From Paenibacillus mesophilus (GTDB lineage: Bacteria > Bacillota > Bacilli > Paenibacillales > NBRC-103111), in assembly GCF_005938385.1 (NCBI RefSeq), contig NZ_VCRA01000013.1:62001-126000 (forward strand): 64,000 nucleotides of DNA, written 5' to 3'. The notes below the pieces were generated by a model. The model saw only the letters and a list, made by a program, of their open reading frames with translations. It was not told the DNA's origin and ran no database searches. This document shows, one piece after another, positions 35,080 to 45,000 of the stretch. The translations under genes and the position numbers were made by a program. The first letter of the stretch is position 1. Each line of letters starts with the position of its first letter.

Positions 35080-35243
35080 GGCCGACCGCTGTATGAAACG
35101 CCGTGCCTTATGTAGCAATGGGCACGAGCCCTCCTTTTTGATGACAGCGAACCGAGTGCTTCGTTGAAGCGGACCGCTGTATGAAAAGCCGCGCCTTATG
35201 TAACATTGCGCGTGAGTCCCCCTTTTTGACGACAGCGAACCGA
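35068..35243. repeat. 88-bp tandem duplication overlapping the oxidoreductase 3' end
   Basis: Two 88-bp units (35068-35155 and 35156-35243), both starting GTGCTTCGTTGA and ending GACAGCGAACCGA, aligned without gaps and differing at scattered bases. Unit 1 begins in the final codons and stop of the FAD oxidoreductase, so unit 2 carries a copy of the gene tail without the gene. Confidence 0.8.
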
Positions 35244-35440
35244 ATTTCACTAATTGTGAACCTCATTTCGCTATCGCTATGCCGAAATGACGCTTTTCCA
35301 CCAATAGTAAACCTGAGTATGCTATTAATATACCTATGTTCAGTATTAGAATACTCAGGTTCACTAGCTACCAGATAGTCCGCAACAAGCCGGGAAACAA
35401 GCAAATGAAGTTCACTAATCGTTTACTCAGGTTCATAGTC
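35244..35440. repeat. Array of TTCACTA / CTCAGGTTCA short repeats
   Basis: In the 417-bp gap 35080-35496 the motifs TTTCACTAATTGTGAACC, AATACTCAGGTTCACTAG, AGTTCACTAATCG and TTTACTCAGGTTCATAG recur with palindromic halves (TTCACTAATTGTGAA). No coding potential seen. Confidence 0.5.
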
Positions 35441-35443
35441 GCG

Positions 35444-35474
35444 AAAAGACCTGCAGCTCAACACTGCAGGTCTT
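35444..35474 (-). terminator. Terminator of the isomerase/epimerase gene
   Basis: Perfect 11-bp stem AAGACCTGCAG / CTGCAGGTCTT followed by TT on the minus strand, 22 bp past the stop. Confidence 0.75.
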
Positions 35475-35496
35475 CATACTTCTCGTCCATATCGAA

Positions 35497-36333
35497 CTAT
35501 GCGTTCCCCCGTCCCGATCCCGCCGACTCCAGCTCCCGCATATAGCGCACATATCGAGGAAACGCGAGCTCCGGCTCCTCGAGATCCGGATGCCAATGCT
35601 TCTCCCACTCGAACGTATACCAGCCGTCGTACCCGTTAGCCCGCAGCACCGAATGAATATCGCCGAAAGGCACATCCCCTTCGCCCATGAACCGGTAACG
35701 GAATTTCCCCGCTTCGTTCGCATCCGGGAGCGAATCTTTCCAGTGCGTATATTCGATGCGGCCGCCAAGCGCCTTCCAAGTCTCCTCCGGTCTTTCGCCG
35801 AACATCCGGTAAGGATGGTGGACGTCCCATAGCACTCCTACCGTATCGGGGGAAGTTCCGTCCAGCAGCGTGAGCACGTCCTCGCAGCGGGTCCAATCGT
35901 CGTGAGTTTCGATAATCAGCTTGACGCCGGCTTGGCGGAGAATCGGCTCCATCCGTTCGAGCAAGGAACGGGCGGTGTCTAGCCCGGCGGACCGGTCGGT
36001 GCCGTTCAGCCTGCCGCCGAACGCCCGGATATACCTCGTGCCGAACCGTCCGCACAGCTCCGCGTACCTCGCCAGCTCCTCGAGATTTTGCGCCTCCCGG
36101 GCTTGCGACACGAGCGTAATCGAGCTGGAAAAGCAGGTGACAGCAAGCCCCGCGGCCTCGAAACGGCTGCGCGTCCCCGCATAATCGGCGGCAAACGGAC
36201 TCAGCTCATACACGTTCATATGGCCTTGAAGCCCGCGGAAATCGACTCCGTCAAAGCCGTATTCGACCGCTCTCGCGATAATCGTCTCCAAATCCCATTG
36301 CGGGCAGCCGAGTGTCGTAAAAGAAAGCTTCAT
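35497..36333 (-). CDS. Sugar phosphate isomerase/epimerase (xylose-isomerase-like TIM barrel)
   Basis: 278 aa from the ATG at 36333 (GGGGAGG 8 bp upstream); the ORF's 11 extra residues lack a site. Barrel marks are GFDGVDFRGLQGH, a metal-binding Glu in KLIIETHDDW, VGVLWDVHHPYRMFG, YTHWKDS and GWYTFEWEKHWHP. Proteins of this family isomerise or epimerise sugars or inositols using a divalent metal; substrate open. It precedes a terminator and follows ThuA and other sugar-related genes. Confidence 0.85.
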   Translation of the reverse strand: MKLSFTTLGCPQWDLETIIARAVEYGFDGVDFRGLQGHMNVYELSPFAADYAGTRSRFEAAGLAVTCFSSSITLVSQAREAQNLEELARYAELCGRFGTRYIRAFGGRLNGTDRSAGLDTARSLLERMEPILRQAGVKLIIETHDDWTRCEDVLTLLDGTSPDTVGVLWDVHHPYRMFGERPEETWKALGGRIEYTHWKDSLPDANEAGKFRYRFMGEGDVPFGDIHSVLRANGYDGWYTFEWEKHWHPDLEEPELAFPRYVRYMRELESAGSGRGNA

Positions 36334-36364
36334 CGCGGTTCCTCCCCTATCTCGTTTCCTTGCC

Positions 36365-36400
36365 AAAAACCCGCCGTGCTCCTTATGCGGAACAGGCGGG
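36365..36400 (-). terminator. Terminator of the ThuA-like gene
   Basis: CCCGCC / GGCGGG closes a long imperfect stem (TGTTCCGCATAAGGAGCA inside), then TTTTT on the minus strand, directly after the gene. Confidence 0.75.
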
Positions 36401-36408
36401 CGAATGGA

Positions 36409-37134
36409 TTACTGTTGGCCTTTGATCGGCTCGAGCGGCTTCGCGTTGCCGTACGTTTGCCGTATGCCGTGACGGGGTGCTGCCCAATTCACCGCATTGG
36501 AAATAACGCGCAGCACGTCCTTGTTATAGTACGTCGGATACGTTTCGTGACCCGGACGGAAGTAGAATACTTTCCCGTTGCCGCGGTGATACGTGCAGCC
36601 GCTGCGGAACACTTCTCCGCCCTCGAACCAGCTGATGAATACAAGCTCGTCCGGAGCCGGAATGTCGAAATGCTCGCCGTACATTTCCTCGTGCTCGATC
36701 TCGAAATATTGGCCCAGTCCTTCGGCGATCGGATGCGCCGGATCGACGACCCAGAGGCGCTCCTTATCGCCTTGCTCACGCCACTTCAGGTCGCAGCTCG
36801 TGCCCATCAGCTTCTTGAAAATTTTCGAGAAGTGGCCCGAATGCAGCACGATCAGTCCCATTCCTTTCAGAACGCGATCGTGTACCCGGTTCACGATTTC
36901 GTCGGATACGTCTTTATGCGCACGGTGTCCCCACCAGATCAATACGTCGGTATCGTTCAGCACTTCCTCGGTCAGCCCGTGCTCGGGCTGCTCCAGCGTA
37001 GCGGTGCGGATTTGCACCCCTTCTCCGGCGATGCCATCGGAAATGGCGCCGTGAATCCCTTTCGGATAAATCGCGGCGATTTTCTCATTCAGCTTCTCAT
37101 GCACGTTTTCATTCCATACGGTAACTCGGATCAC
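36409..37134 (-). CDS. ThuA-like (trehalose utilisation) protein
   Basis: 241 aa, GTG start with AAGGAG 10 bp upstream. ThuA fold related to class I glutamine amidotransferases but without their catalytic Cys: VTVWNENVHEK, LIWWGHRAHKDVSDE, GLIVLHSGHFSK, EHEEMYGEHFDIP, and GKVFYFRPGHETYPTYY near the end. ThuA proteins are linked to disaccharide breakdown through keto-sugars, often with Gfo/Idh/MocA dehydrogenases and isomerases, both present nearby (40771 and 35497). Confidence 0.88.
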   Translation of the reverse strand: MIRVTVWNENVHEKLNEKIAAIYPKGIHGAISDGIAGEGVQIRTATLEQPEHGLTEEVLNDTDVLIWWGHRAHKDVSDEIVNRVHDRVLKGMGLIVLHSGHFSKIFKKLMGTSCDLKWREQGDKERLWVVDPAHPIAEGLGQYFEIEHEEMYGEHFDIPAPDELVFISWFEGGEVFRSGCTYHRGNGKVFYFRPGHETYPTYYNKDVLRVISNAVNWAAPRHGIRQTYGNAKPLEPIKGQQ

Positions 37135-37219
37135 AATCGTTCAGCTCCTTATTCATATAAAGTTGCCATCGTGTCGGTCGTGGATGTCTTATAAATGGAT
37201 TTACTTTATGTACACCGCG

Positions 37220-37705
37220 TTAATTCGCGGATATCCATACGATAAACAACACAATCATGATCGCCTGAAGCACCAGCTTGACGACCGTACTGGACAAAAA
37301 GCCCACGAGAGCGCCTACTCCGACGCGGGTCGCCTGTCTCATGTCGGCGCCGGCGAACAGTTCGCCGATCCACGCCCCGAGAAACGGACCGGCCAACAGC
37401 CCGATACCCGGGATGACGAACGGCCCGATGAGGATTCCGATCGTGCTGCCGATGACCGAGGCCCGCGAGCCGCCGAACTTTTTGACGCCCCATGCGTTCA
37501 CAATGTAATCGGCTATGAGGATGGCGGCGACTGCCGACGTCTGCAGAAACCAGAACCAGAATCCGAACTCGCCGAACCCGAAAAACAGCCCGAAAACGAA
37601 AAAAGCTGCATAGACGGCCAGAACGCCCGGCAAAATGGGAAAGATCGCACCCGCCATGCCGACGGCAAACAGCGCAACGATCAATATCCAACCAAGGATG
37701 TCCAT
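37220..37705 (-). CDS. DUF456 family membrane protein
   Basis: 161 aa with about five TM helices and glycine-zipper-like loops GPFVIPGIGLLAGPFLGAW and ADMRQATRVGVGALVGF, typical of DUF456 (Bacillus YqgC relatives). No function is known to me. It starts 28 bp after the Cof-type phosphatase stop and is probably co-transcribed with it. Confidence 0.82.
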   Translation of the reverse strand: MDILGWILIVALFAVGMAGAIFPILPGVLAVYAAFFVFGLFFGFGEFGFWFWFLQTSAVAAILIADYIVNAWGVKKFGGSRASVIGSTIGILIGPFVIPGIGLLAGPFLGAWIGELFAGADMRQATRVGVGALVGFLSSTVVKLVLQAIMIVLFIVWISAN

Positions 37706-37733
37706 CGCATGTCCTCCCGATGCGGCGGCCTAT

Positions 37734-38474
37734 TCAATCGGCCAGCACGTAATCGCGAATGATTTTGGCTACCGCGTGCTCGTTGTTCGTTACCGTGACC
37801 AGGTCGGCCGCCGCCTTGAGCGCATCCTGAGCATTCCCCATCGCCACGCCGAGACCGGCTTCGCGGATCATCGTCATATCGTTGAGGCTGTCGCCCATCG
37901 CCACCACTTCGGACATGCCGATGCCGAGCAGCCGGCAAATTTCGGCGATCCCGCTCGCCTTGCTGATCCCTTTCGGATTGATTTCCAGATTGTGCGGGTG
38001 GGAGTTCGTAATCTCGTACCGGTCCTGCTCCTGCAGCCAGCTCAGGATGCGGGCCCGGTTCTCGTCGTGGTCCGTAAAGTAGCCGAATTTCAGCCATTGC
38101 AGCGAGTTCAGGTCATCGGTCCACGTTTCCTTGTTGAATACCCCTTCGACGGCGTACGCCCAAAACCAGGTGTCATAGCGGACCGCCATCGCATGCATGG
38201 CGCGGATCGACTCGACGTCTAGCGTATGGCGAACGAGAAGGTCGCCCGGAGCTCTGTACACCTCGCCCCCGTTGACGGCGACGATCGGCGTATTCAAGTT
38301 CAGCTTGTCCGTGTACGGATACACATTCTGTACGCCCCGACCGGTAGACAGCATGACGGTTATGCCCGCATCCAGCGCCTTGAACATCCAGGCGCGGTTT
38401 TCCTCCGAAACTTCATGCTCGCTGTTCAGCAGCGTGCCGTCCATATCAAGCGCAATCAGTTTGTAGCGTCCCAT
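37734..38474 (-). CDS. Cof-type HAD phosphatase
   Basis: 246 aa. Nucleophile motif I ALDMDGTLL (both Asp), motif II MLSTGRG, motif III Lys in KASGIAEIC, motif IV AMGDSLNDMTMI. The C2B cap lies at about 80-185. Such enzymes dephosphorylate sugar phosphates, FMN or similar in the cytosol. Odd: no ordinary ribosome-binding site; the only purine tract before the ATG is GGGGGA, which belongs to the end of an interspersed palindrome (38478-38538). Confidence 0.88.
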   Translation of the reverse strand: MGRYKLIALDMDGTLLNSEHEVSEENRAWMFKALDAGITVMLSTGRGVQNVYPYTDKLNLNTPIVAVNGGEVYRAPGDLLVRHTLDVESIRAMHAMAVRYDTWFWAYAVEGVFNKETWTDDLNSLQWLKFGYFTDHDENRARILSWLQEQDRYEITNSHPHNLEINPKGISKASGIAEICRLLGIGMSEVVAMGDSLNDMTMIREAGLGVAMGNAQDALKAAADLVTVTNNEHAVAKIIRDYVLAD

Positions 38475-38477
38475 TCT

Positions 38478-38538
38478 GGTCCCCCAAAAGTGAAGTTATT
38501 CTTCGCAGCTTATCCCGAGTACTTTTGGGGGAGCCCCC
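38478..38538. repeat. Complete interspersed CCCCCAAAAGTGAAG palindrome
   Basis: GGTCCCCCAAAAGTGAAG, TTCTTCGCAGCTTATCCC, then GAGTACTTTTGGGGGAG with CCCCC. The outer arms CCCCCAAAAGT/ACTTTTGGGGG pair perfectly. It lies 3 bp from the Cof gene start. Confidence 0.8.
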
Positions 38539-38544
38539 ATACTT

Positions 38545-38589
38545 GGTCCCCCAAAAGTGAAGACATTCTTCGCAGCTTATTCCGAGTAC
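38545..38589. repeat. Truncated second copy of the interspersed palindrome
   Basis: Begins GGTCCCCCAAAAGTGAAG and TTCTTCGCAGCTTATTCC like the copy 6 bp away, but stops at GAGTAC, so the right arm is missing. It ends 8 bp from the asparagine synthetase stop. Confidence 0.78.
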
Positions 38590-38597
38590 AACGCTGC

Positions 38598-40484
38598 TTA
38601 CGATACCGTTACGCTTCTTTCGCGGCCATAGCCTTTCGCTTCCTGCAAATAAGTGGAATGCCATAGAGCGAATATGTATACGGCCCACAAGAGACGCGAA
38701 TAATCGCCCTGACCGTTCCGGTGCAGCTTCAGCATCCGTTCCACTTCGGACAGCTCCAGAATGTGATCGATGCCGGAGGCCCGTATTTGATCGAGCAATT
38801 CGGCACCCCGAGTCCCTTTCAGCCAGTCGCGCAAAGGCACGGGAAACCCGAGCTTCGGCCGGTTCAGGATAAAATCCGGAATGATGCCTTCCATCGCCTT
38901 CCGGAACACATATTTCGTCGTCCCGCCGCCGAGCCGATAATCGGTCGGTATCGTCCGGGCAAACTCGAACAGTTCTTTGTCAAGGAACGGCACGCGCAGC
39001 TCGAGCGAGTGCGCCATCGTCATTTTGTCCGCCTTCATCAGTATATCGCCCGGCATCCACAAGTTCATGTCGATATATTGCATCCGCGTCACCGGGTCGA
39101 GATGCTTCGTCTTGGCATAATATTGTCCGGCGACTTTCCATGGATCCTGATACGTCTGGAGCAAGCCCCGGCCCGATCGAACGAGCGCGCCTTTCGCATC
39201 TTCCCCGAACAGCTTGGCGTTGCCGAGAAACCGTTCTTCGAGCGGCGTCGTGGCCCGCAGCAAATAGTTGCGTCCGGTCAAACCGCCGGGCAGCAGCCGG
39301 ACGATCTGATGCAGCATCCGCTTAAGAGGCAGCGGCAGCCAGCCCAGCGGGCGAAGCGCCAGCGGCTCCCGGTAGATGCGGTAGCCGCCGAACAGCTCGT
39401 CCGCACCTTCGCCGGACAGCACGACCGTAACGTGCTCGCGGGCCAGCTTCGCGACATGATACAAGGCGATCGCCGACGGGTCGGCGACAGGCTCGTCCTG
39501 ATGCCAGACGGCGCTCGGTACCGAATCGAAGAAATCGCGCTCGGTAATGATCTTAGCGTAATGCTCCGTCCCGATGGCGGCCGCCGTTTCCTTGGCGATG
39601 ACCGTCTCGTTGTTCGCTCCCTCGAAGCCGACCGAGAACGTCCGGATCGGCTCGATCGCCCGCATGTGCGTCGCAATTGCGGTCGAATCGATGCCGCTCG
39701 ACAAGAAGCAGCCCCTATCGACGTCGCTGTGCATATGATGGATGACCGAGTCTTTCAGCTTGGCCCGCAGTTCCTCCACGACATCTTGGAACGGGCGCTG
39801 CACCGGCGCGAACATCGGGTCCCAGTACCGGTTCAATTTCATCCGGCCGTCGGGCGTTACCGTAACGGTATGCGCGGGAGGCAGCTTCGAGATGCCTTCG
39901 AACATCGTGTTCGGCTCCGGGACGTATTGAAATGTCAAATATTGCAGCAGGCTTTCCTCGGCCAGCCGCCTCTCGAACCCTTCGACGGCGAGCAGGCTCT
40001 TGATTTCGGACGCGAACAAGAAGCGCTTGCCGTCATGGGCGTAGTAGAACGGCTTGATGCCGAAATGATCGCGCGCGCCGAACAGCTTCTTGCGGGCGCG
40101 GTCCCAGATGACGAAGCCGAACATGCCGCGCAGATGCTGCACGCAATCTTCGCCGTATTCCTCGTACAGATGGACGATGACCTCCGTGTCCGTATGCGTC
40201 CGGAAACGGTGCCCTTGCGCCAGCAGCCGTTCGCGAAGCGGCTGGTAATTGTATATTTCTCCGTTGAACACGATCCAGACGGATTCGTCCTCGTTGCAAA
40301 GCGGTTGGTGCCCTTCCTTCAAATCGATGATCGAAAGCCGTCTGAAGCCGAGCCCGATGCCCGGGTCCGTCCATACGCCTGAATCGTCGGGACCGCGGTG
40401 GCGGATCACGTCCATCATCGCATGCAAGGAAGCGTCGGAAATGTCTCTATTGTCGAAGTACATCATGCCTGTTATGCCGCACAT
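38598..40484 (-). CDS. asnB: Asparagine synthetase (glutamine-hydrolysing)
   Basis: 628 aa from the ATG at 40484, which makes the N-terminal nucleophile Cys2 (MCGITGMMYFD); AAGGA lies upstream. Residues 2-200 form the Ntn glutaminase domain with RGPDDSGVW, RRLSIID, FNGEIYNY and GARDHFGIKPFYY. From about 235 is the synthetase domain with PP-loop FLSSGIDSTAIA, then LSGEGADELFGGY and DKMTMAHSLELRVPFLD. It makes Asn from Asp, Gln and ATP. Bacillus has three paralogues (AsnB, AsnH, AsnO), and I cannot say which is closest. Confidence 0.9.
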   Translation of the reverse strand: MCGITGMMYFDNRDISDASLHAMMDVIRHRGPDDSGVWTDPGIGLGFRRLSIIDLKEGHQPLCNEDESVWIVFNGEIYNYQPLRERLLAQGHRFRTHTDTEVIVHLYEEYGEDCVQHLRGMFGFVIWDRARKKLFGARDHFGIKPFYYAHDGKRFLFASEIKSLLAVEGFERRLAEESLLQYLTFQYVPEPNTMFEGISKLPPAHTVTVTPDGRMKLNRYWDPMFAPVQRPFQDVVEELRAKLKDSVIHHMHSDVDRGCFLSSGIDSTAIATHMRAIEPIRTFSVGFEGANNETVIAKETAAAIGTEHYAKIITERDFFDSVPSAVWHQDEPVADPSAIALYHVAKLAREHVTVVLSGEGADELFGGYRIYREPLALRPLGWLPLPLKRMLHQIVRLLPGGLTGRNYLLRATTPLEERFLGNAKLFGEDAKGALVRSGRGLLQTYQDPWKVAGQYYAKTKHLDPVTRMQYIDMNLWMPGDILMKADKMTMAHSLELRVPFLDKELFEFARTIPTDYRLGGGTTKYVFRKAMEGIIPDFILNRPKLGFPVPLRDWLKGTRGAELLDQIRASGIDHILELSEVERMLKLHRNGQGDYSRLLWAVYIFALWHSTYLQEAKGYGRERSVTVS

Positions 40485-40700
40485 CGGTACAATCCTTCTT
40501 TCTACATACGGGTGTGGCGGTAATGACCGCAACTAGAAATCAAGTATATCACACCTACTTTGCAAATTCACCGAATTTACAGTTTTCCGTCATGTCGAGC
40601 AAAAAGCGGCGAAAGATTTGCGGCAAAAATATAAGTTCCATCACTCGGCGGGAACGGCTTGCACCGATTGGTAATTACCCTAAAACCTTTCCTCGCAAAA

Positions 40701-40741
40701 AAAGCCGTCCCCTGCACACGAAATGGGCAGGAAGCGGCTTT
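40701..40741 (-). terminator. Terminator of the Gfo/Idh/MocA gene? (or antisense to asnB leader)
   Basis: AAAGCCGcttCCTGC pairs with GCAGGggaCGGCTTT, followed by TTTT on the minus strand, 30 bp after the Gfo/Idh/MocA stop and upstream of asnB. Nothing else is seen in 40485-40770. Confidence 0.8.
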
Positions 40742-40770
40742 TGGACAAATTTGATTTTCCCGGACTACGC

Positions 40771-41832
40771 TTAGTCTAGACGGATTTCCCGGCCGGTTTG
40801 GGCCGACTCGTAAATCGCGCTCAAAATTTTGATCATATCGACGCCTTGCTCCGGCACGAAGATCGGCTCCTCGCGTCCATGGACGACATTCACGAAGTGG
40901 TTGATGTTGTTTTTGTGTCCGCCCGAGTCTTTCGGCAGCTGCGGAATGACGTTGCACAGCGTTCCTTCCACCTCGGTAAACAGCTTCAGATCGTCGTTGA
41001 ACAGATTGAAGCCGGCTTTCGTGCCGCGAAGCTCGACGAACCGTCCTTCCGCTTCCACGTTGGACGCCCAGCTGAACTCGATTTGCAGCGACGCCCCGTT
41101 CTCGAAACGGATAAAGCCCGTCGCCAAATCCTCGACGTCAAACGTACCGCCCGCCTGCTTGTTGCCGAACGCGCTGTGTTCCGAATCGGACAGATCGTTG
41201 CCTGCAAATTTCGTATACACGGAGCCGCTGACGGCTACCGGTTTCGGATTACCCATAATCCAGATTGCGAGGTCGATCATATGTACGCCCAGATCGATAA
41301 GCGGTCCTCCACCGGACAGCTCCTTAGTCGTGAACCAGCCGCCTTTGCCGGGAATGCCGCGTCTGCGAAGCCAGCCGCAGCGTCCGGTGTATACATCGCC
41401 CATATGCCCTTTTTCCACGTAATTTTTCAAAAATTGCGATACCGGGCGATAACGGTTGTTGCGCATGACCATGAGCACTTTGCCGCTCGCTTTGGCCGCT
41501 TCGGCCATTTTGATCGCTTCGTCCGGGTTGATCGCGTCCGGCTTTTCGCAGAAAACGTGCTTGCCGGCTTTCAGAGCGGCGATAGCGACTTCCGAATGAT
41601 ACAAGTTAGGCGTGCATATATTGATGACGTCGATATCGTCGCGCGCGATGACATCGCGATAGTCCTCGTACACGTCCTTGATGCCGTGTTCGTCGGCGAT
41701 CTTCTGCGCCCCGGCACGGTAGGCGTCGCATACCGCAACGATCTCCGCTTCAGGATTCGCAAGCCAAGCCGGCAAATGAATGCCTCTGAAAATATTTCCG
41801 GTTCCCACGGCGCCAATCCGCAACTTTTCCAT
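40771..41832 (-). CDS. Gfo/Idh/MocA-family NAD(P)-dependent oxidoreductase
   Basis: 353 aa. N-terminal Rossmann fold (GAVGTGNIFRGIHLPAW, DVINICTPNLYHSE) and the family signature HVFCEKPDAINPDEA with its Lys near residue 97. The C-terminal alpha/beta domain (about 130-345) has GPLIDLGVHMIDLAIW, carrying the catalytic-type Asp and His. It oxidises or epimerises a sugar or inositol through keto forms. Frequently partnered with ThuA and sugar isomerases, as here within 5 kb. GGGGGAG ribosome site. Confidence 0.88.
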   Translation of the reverse strand: MEKLRIGAVGTGNIFRGIHLPAWLANPEAEIVAVCDAYRAGAQKIADEHGIKDVYEDYRDVIARDDIDVINICTPNLYHSEVAIAALKAGKHVFCEKPDAINPDEAIKMAEAAKASGKVLMVMRNNRYRPVSQFLKNYVEKGHMGDVYTGRCGWLRRRGIPGKGGWFTTKELSGGGPLIDLGVHMIDLAIWIMGNPKPVAVSGSVYTKFAGNDLSDSEHSAFGNKQAGGTFDVEDLATGFIRFENGASLQIEFSWASNVEAEGRFVELRGTKAGFNLFNDDLKLFTEVEGTLCNVIPQLPKDSGGHKNNINHFVNVVHGREEPIFVPEQGVDMIKILSAIYESAQTGREIRLD

Positions 41833-41975
41833 TCTGTTTCTCCCCCAAACGTAAAATATTGTTCCGATTTCATTATGAGTGCTGCCGGGCTTGATGACAA
41901 GCCATTCCGCTCCGGCTTCATCATAGATTCACACGAATCCACACATTTATTCAGCCGCCATATGATTTTACGCAA

Positions 41976-41999
41976 AAAACAGGAGCCATTGCGGGCTCC
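41976..41999 (-). terminator. Terminator of the giant SLH gene
   Basis: GGAGCC-CGCAAT-GGCTCC then TGTTTTTT on the minus strand, 28 bp past the stop. The stretch between it and the Gfo gene shows nothing further. Confidence 0.82.
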
Positions 42000-42026
42000 C
42001 GTTTTCCACTTGCTATCTCGTTAAAG

Positions 42027-45000
42027 CTAGTTGATAAAACCTACATGCTGCAGCATCCGCTTCAGGATGACCGCTACCTGCGCCCGGGACGCTTTGTCGG
42101 AAGGCGCGAACGTATCCGTCGCGGTGCCGTTCATCAGGTTCGCTTGCAATACTCGCGATACAGCTTCTTGCGCCCAAGAGGATACCTTGTCACGATCAGC
42201 GAAACGCGATAACGGTGAGGAGGCTTGATCCGCTCCGGCCTCTTTCTTCCCGGTCATAGTAAGAGCGCGGGCGATCATCAGAGCCATCTGCTCCCGGGTA
42301 ATCGATTCGTTAGGGCTGAAGTTCTTGTCGTCGACACCGTCAACCAAACCTTTGCTCGCAGCCGCCGCCACGGAGCCCGCAAACCAAGATCCGGACGGAA
42401 TATCTTCGAACGGTGTACGGTTCGTCTTTTCTTCTGAGATGCCTAGAGAACGTACGAGCAAGGCGGCAAATTCCGCACGTGTAATGGACTGATCCGGCAT
42501 GAACCGGTCCGCGTCCGCTCCTTTTACGATCAGCTTGGCGGTCAGCAGCTCGATATCCGCTTTCGCCCAGTGTCCTTGTATATCCGTGAAGGTTCTCAGC
42601 TTCGTCTCTACGACAGAGTAGATGCTGTTGCCTTGCCGCATCATCTTCACTTCCGTCTGCCCGTTCGCCGTACTGAATATAGCGGGTACGAAATACATCT
42701 CGCCCGTTACCGGATCGATCCGTACGGCCGTAGCAGTCGAACCGTCGACAGTCGAAGTCAAGACAAACGTCCGGGTCACATACGTACCGCCGAAATCGTT
42801 CATCCCTTGCTGATTGCTGCCCGAACCTATCGTAATGGTGAATTCAACGGGTGCCGTAAGCAGCGTTACCCCGTCCCGCTGTGCTTGAGACGTGATTTGC
42901 TGAGCACTGGCTCCGCTCACCTGCTCCATCGTTACCGTTATTTTTACATCCTTGGGGTCGATGCCCAACTGTCTGGCTATCGTTTGAATATCGAATAGTC
43001 CGATTGGCAGATCGTAGCTTACGTTATTGCTTTTAATAGAAATGACACCATTTCCGGACGATCCGTTCGCCGCCGCATTCAACAGCGCATCCGCGGGAAT
43101 TTGCACTTTAGCGTTTTGCGCATCCTTCATATCGATGACGACCTTCGTATTTTGCTGTCCGGCTTGCTTGAAGGCATCGGCCAGCTTGGACGCATCCAGC
43201 TCGGCTACGGCGTATGTTTTGCCGTTGGATGTTTCATTCTTGGTCTCCGGTGTATAAGTTCCCGGTGCCGAAGGTTGAGATGGTGTTGCGGGAGCTCCTC
43301 CCATGGCGCAGCAACCGCTTCCTACGGTACCCGTCGTCGACTGCTCCGCGCTGTATGTCTTCTGAACACGACGACTCTCCAGATAGGTGGATGCTTTCAG
43401 CGTTACAAAGATGCTTCCCGCCTCCTTGCCTAGCTGCGGAATGTTGAATGTGACGGACGCCCCTTCCGACACTTTGGATGCTATCGGATAGGCGATCGTA
43501 TTATTTCGATATACTTTGATCTGATCCCCAGACCTCAAGCCGGTCACGGTTATCGTGTCGTTCGTGCCTTGCCCATTATTGATGACTTGGATTTGTTCGG
43601 CAGCCAGTGACGGAGAATACGTATTGTCCACAACCGGTACTTTGATGAGCCCGCCCTCCTTGCTGCCATCCCAAGCGAAGATGCCAATCTCCTTGCTTCC
43701 TTCAGGAATAACAGTGTCAAACGGGATTTGGGCTGAACTTAATGAGTTTGGAAAACCTTTCACCGATACGATCGGTTTTAATTTATTCCCTTGCGCATCC
43801 ATGAAATAAAGGTTATAGCCTGTAACAAGCTTGGAATTGAAGGCCCATGATATCGCGCTTGCAAGTTCATCTTTATCCCCGTCTTCATCGCCTGAATATC
43901 CCAAACCTGCTGGAGTTGCTAAATTGGGGTCGTAAGGAAAATGCATCTCTTTTTCCCCGGAAATATTGTCGGAAATCGGTACGGCAATCAATCTCATTTC
44001 CACCGGAAATCGCTCGCCGAATATGTCTTTCATCATAATGCTTATAACAAAAGCATCTGCAGGGATGGTATGGTCCGGAATGGTTACTTCATACCGATCT
44101 TGGCCGGGAGCAACGACCGCCACGGGCTCGCCAACCGGACTTGCATATCGATCGAGATACTGAACCACATACTCTTTGAGTGGCGATTTCTCCTGCATGT
44201 CCGGTGCCCACGTCAGTTTGGCGCCCGATATTCCTCGAAGTGGATTGGCATCCGTAAACTGCACCTGGCTCGGTTGAGCGTACGGAAAATCCCATATCGT
44301 GCGAATGGCTCCGTAAGCACCTTCACCGGACGCATTTTTCGGAAATAGTCCAAGTTTAACCGCACCCGCAGGAATTACAGAGCTCTCCATAAAGATGCCA
44401 TAATAATAGTTATTGGGATCGTATGATGGCTGAGGAACTTCCATAATAGGCTGAATACGCTCATTATCCTTGTTCAAATAATATAGAACATAGTCCGTGA
44501 CCGAATCGGGCCCCGAATAAAAATGAATAAGTTGTCCTCCCAGACGTCCCTCCTGCTGATCTTGATCATAAAAAGTCATTCCTATATTGTATCCGGCAGG
44601 TGCACCCGGTTTACCTACGGCATCGCTTACCGGTTCAGCAGAGATATTTTCGACGAAAGGAGCGTAATGCACTTGGGTATCGTACGTTCCGTCACTAAAT
44701 TTATACTTGGCCATCACATACTTGGCACCGGAAGGCGCAGCACCCATATCAACGTTCTGGAGCTCTCCGTTTTTACCGAATGGCGACTCTTTGACGATCT
44801 CTCCAAGCGGATTGCGATCCTTGTCGGCAAAATATAATTGAACCGTGACGGATCCCTGCCCATAATACGATGGAATCCATTGGAAGGTTGCGTCAATAAA
44901 GCCTCTTCGCGGGTCCTTGTCCCTTACGGCCACAGCCATAGAGTTAACGGTTGGGTAAGCATTCTCGACAATTTCTATACTTGCGGAAGTCCGGCTCTCC

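Noticed and set aside
38721..40382. 553-codon plus-strand frame
   Set aside because: It is antisense to the clear asparagine synthetase gene, Arg/His-rich, and has no family motif; such long shadows are common at this GC content.
40485..40700. T-box or amino-acid riboswitch before asnB
   Set aside because: The leader is short and lacks a T-box sequence or a specifier-type stem; the only hairpin lies upstream and ends the neighbouring gene.
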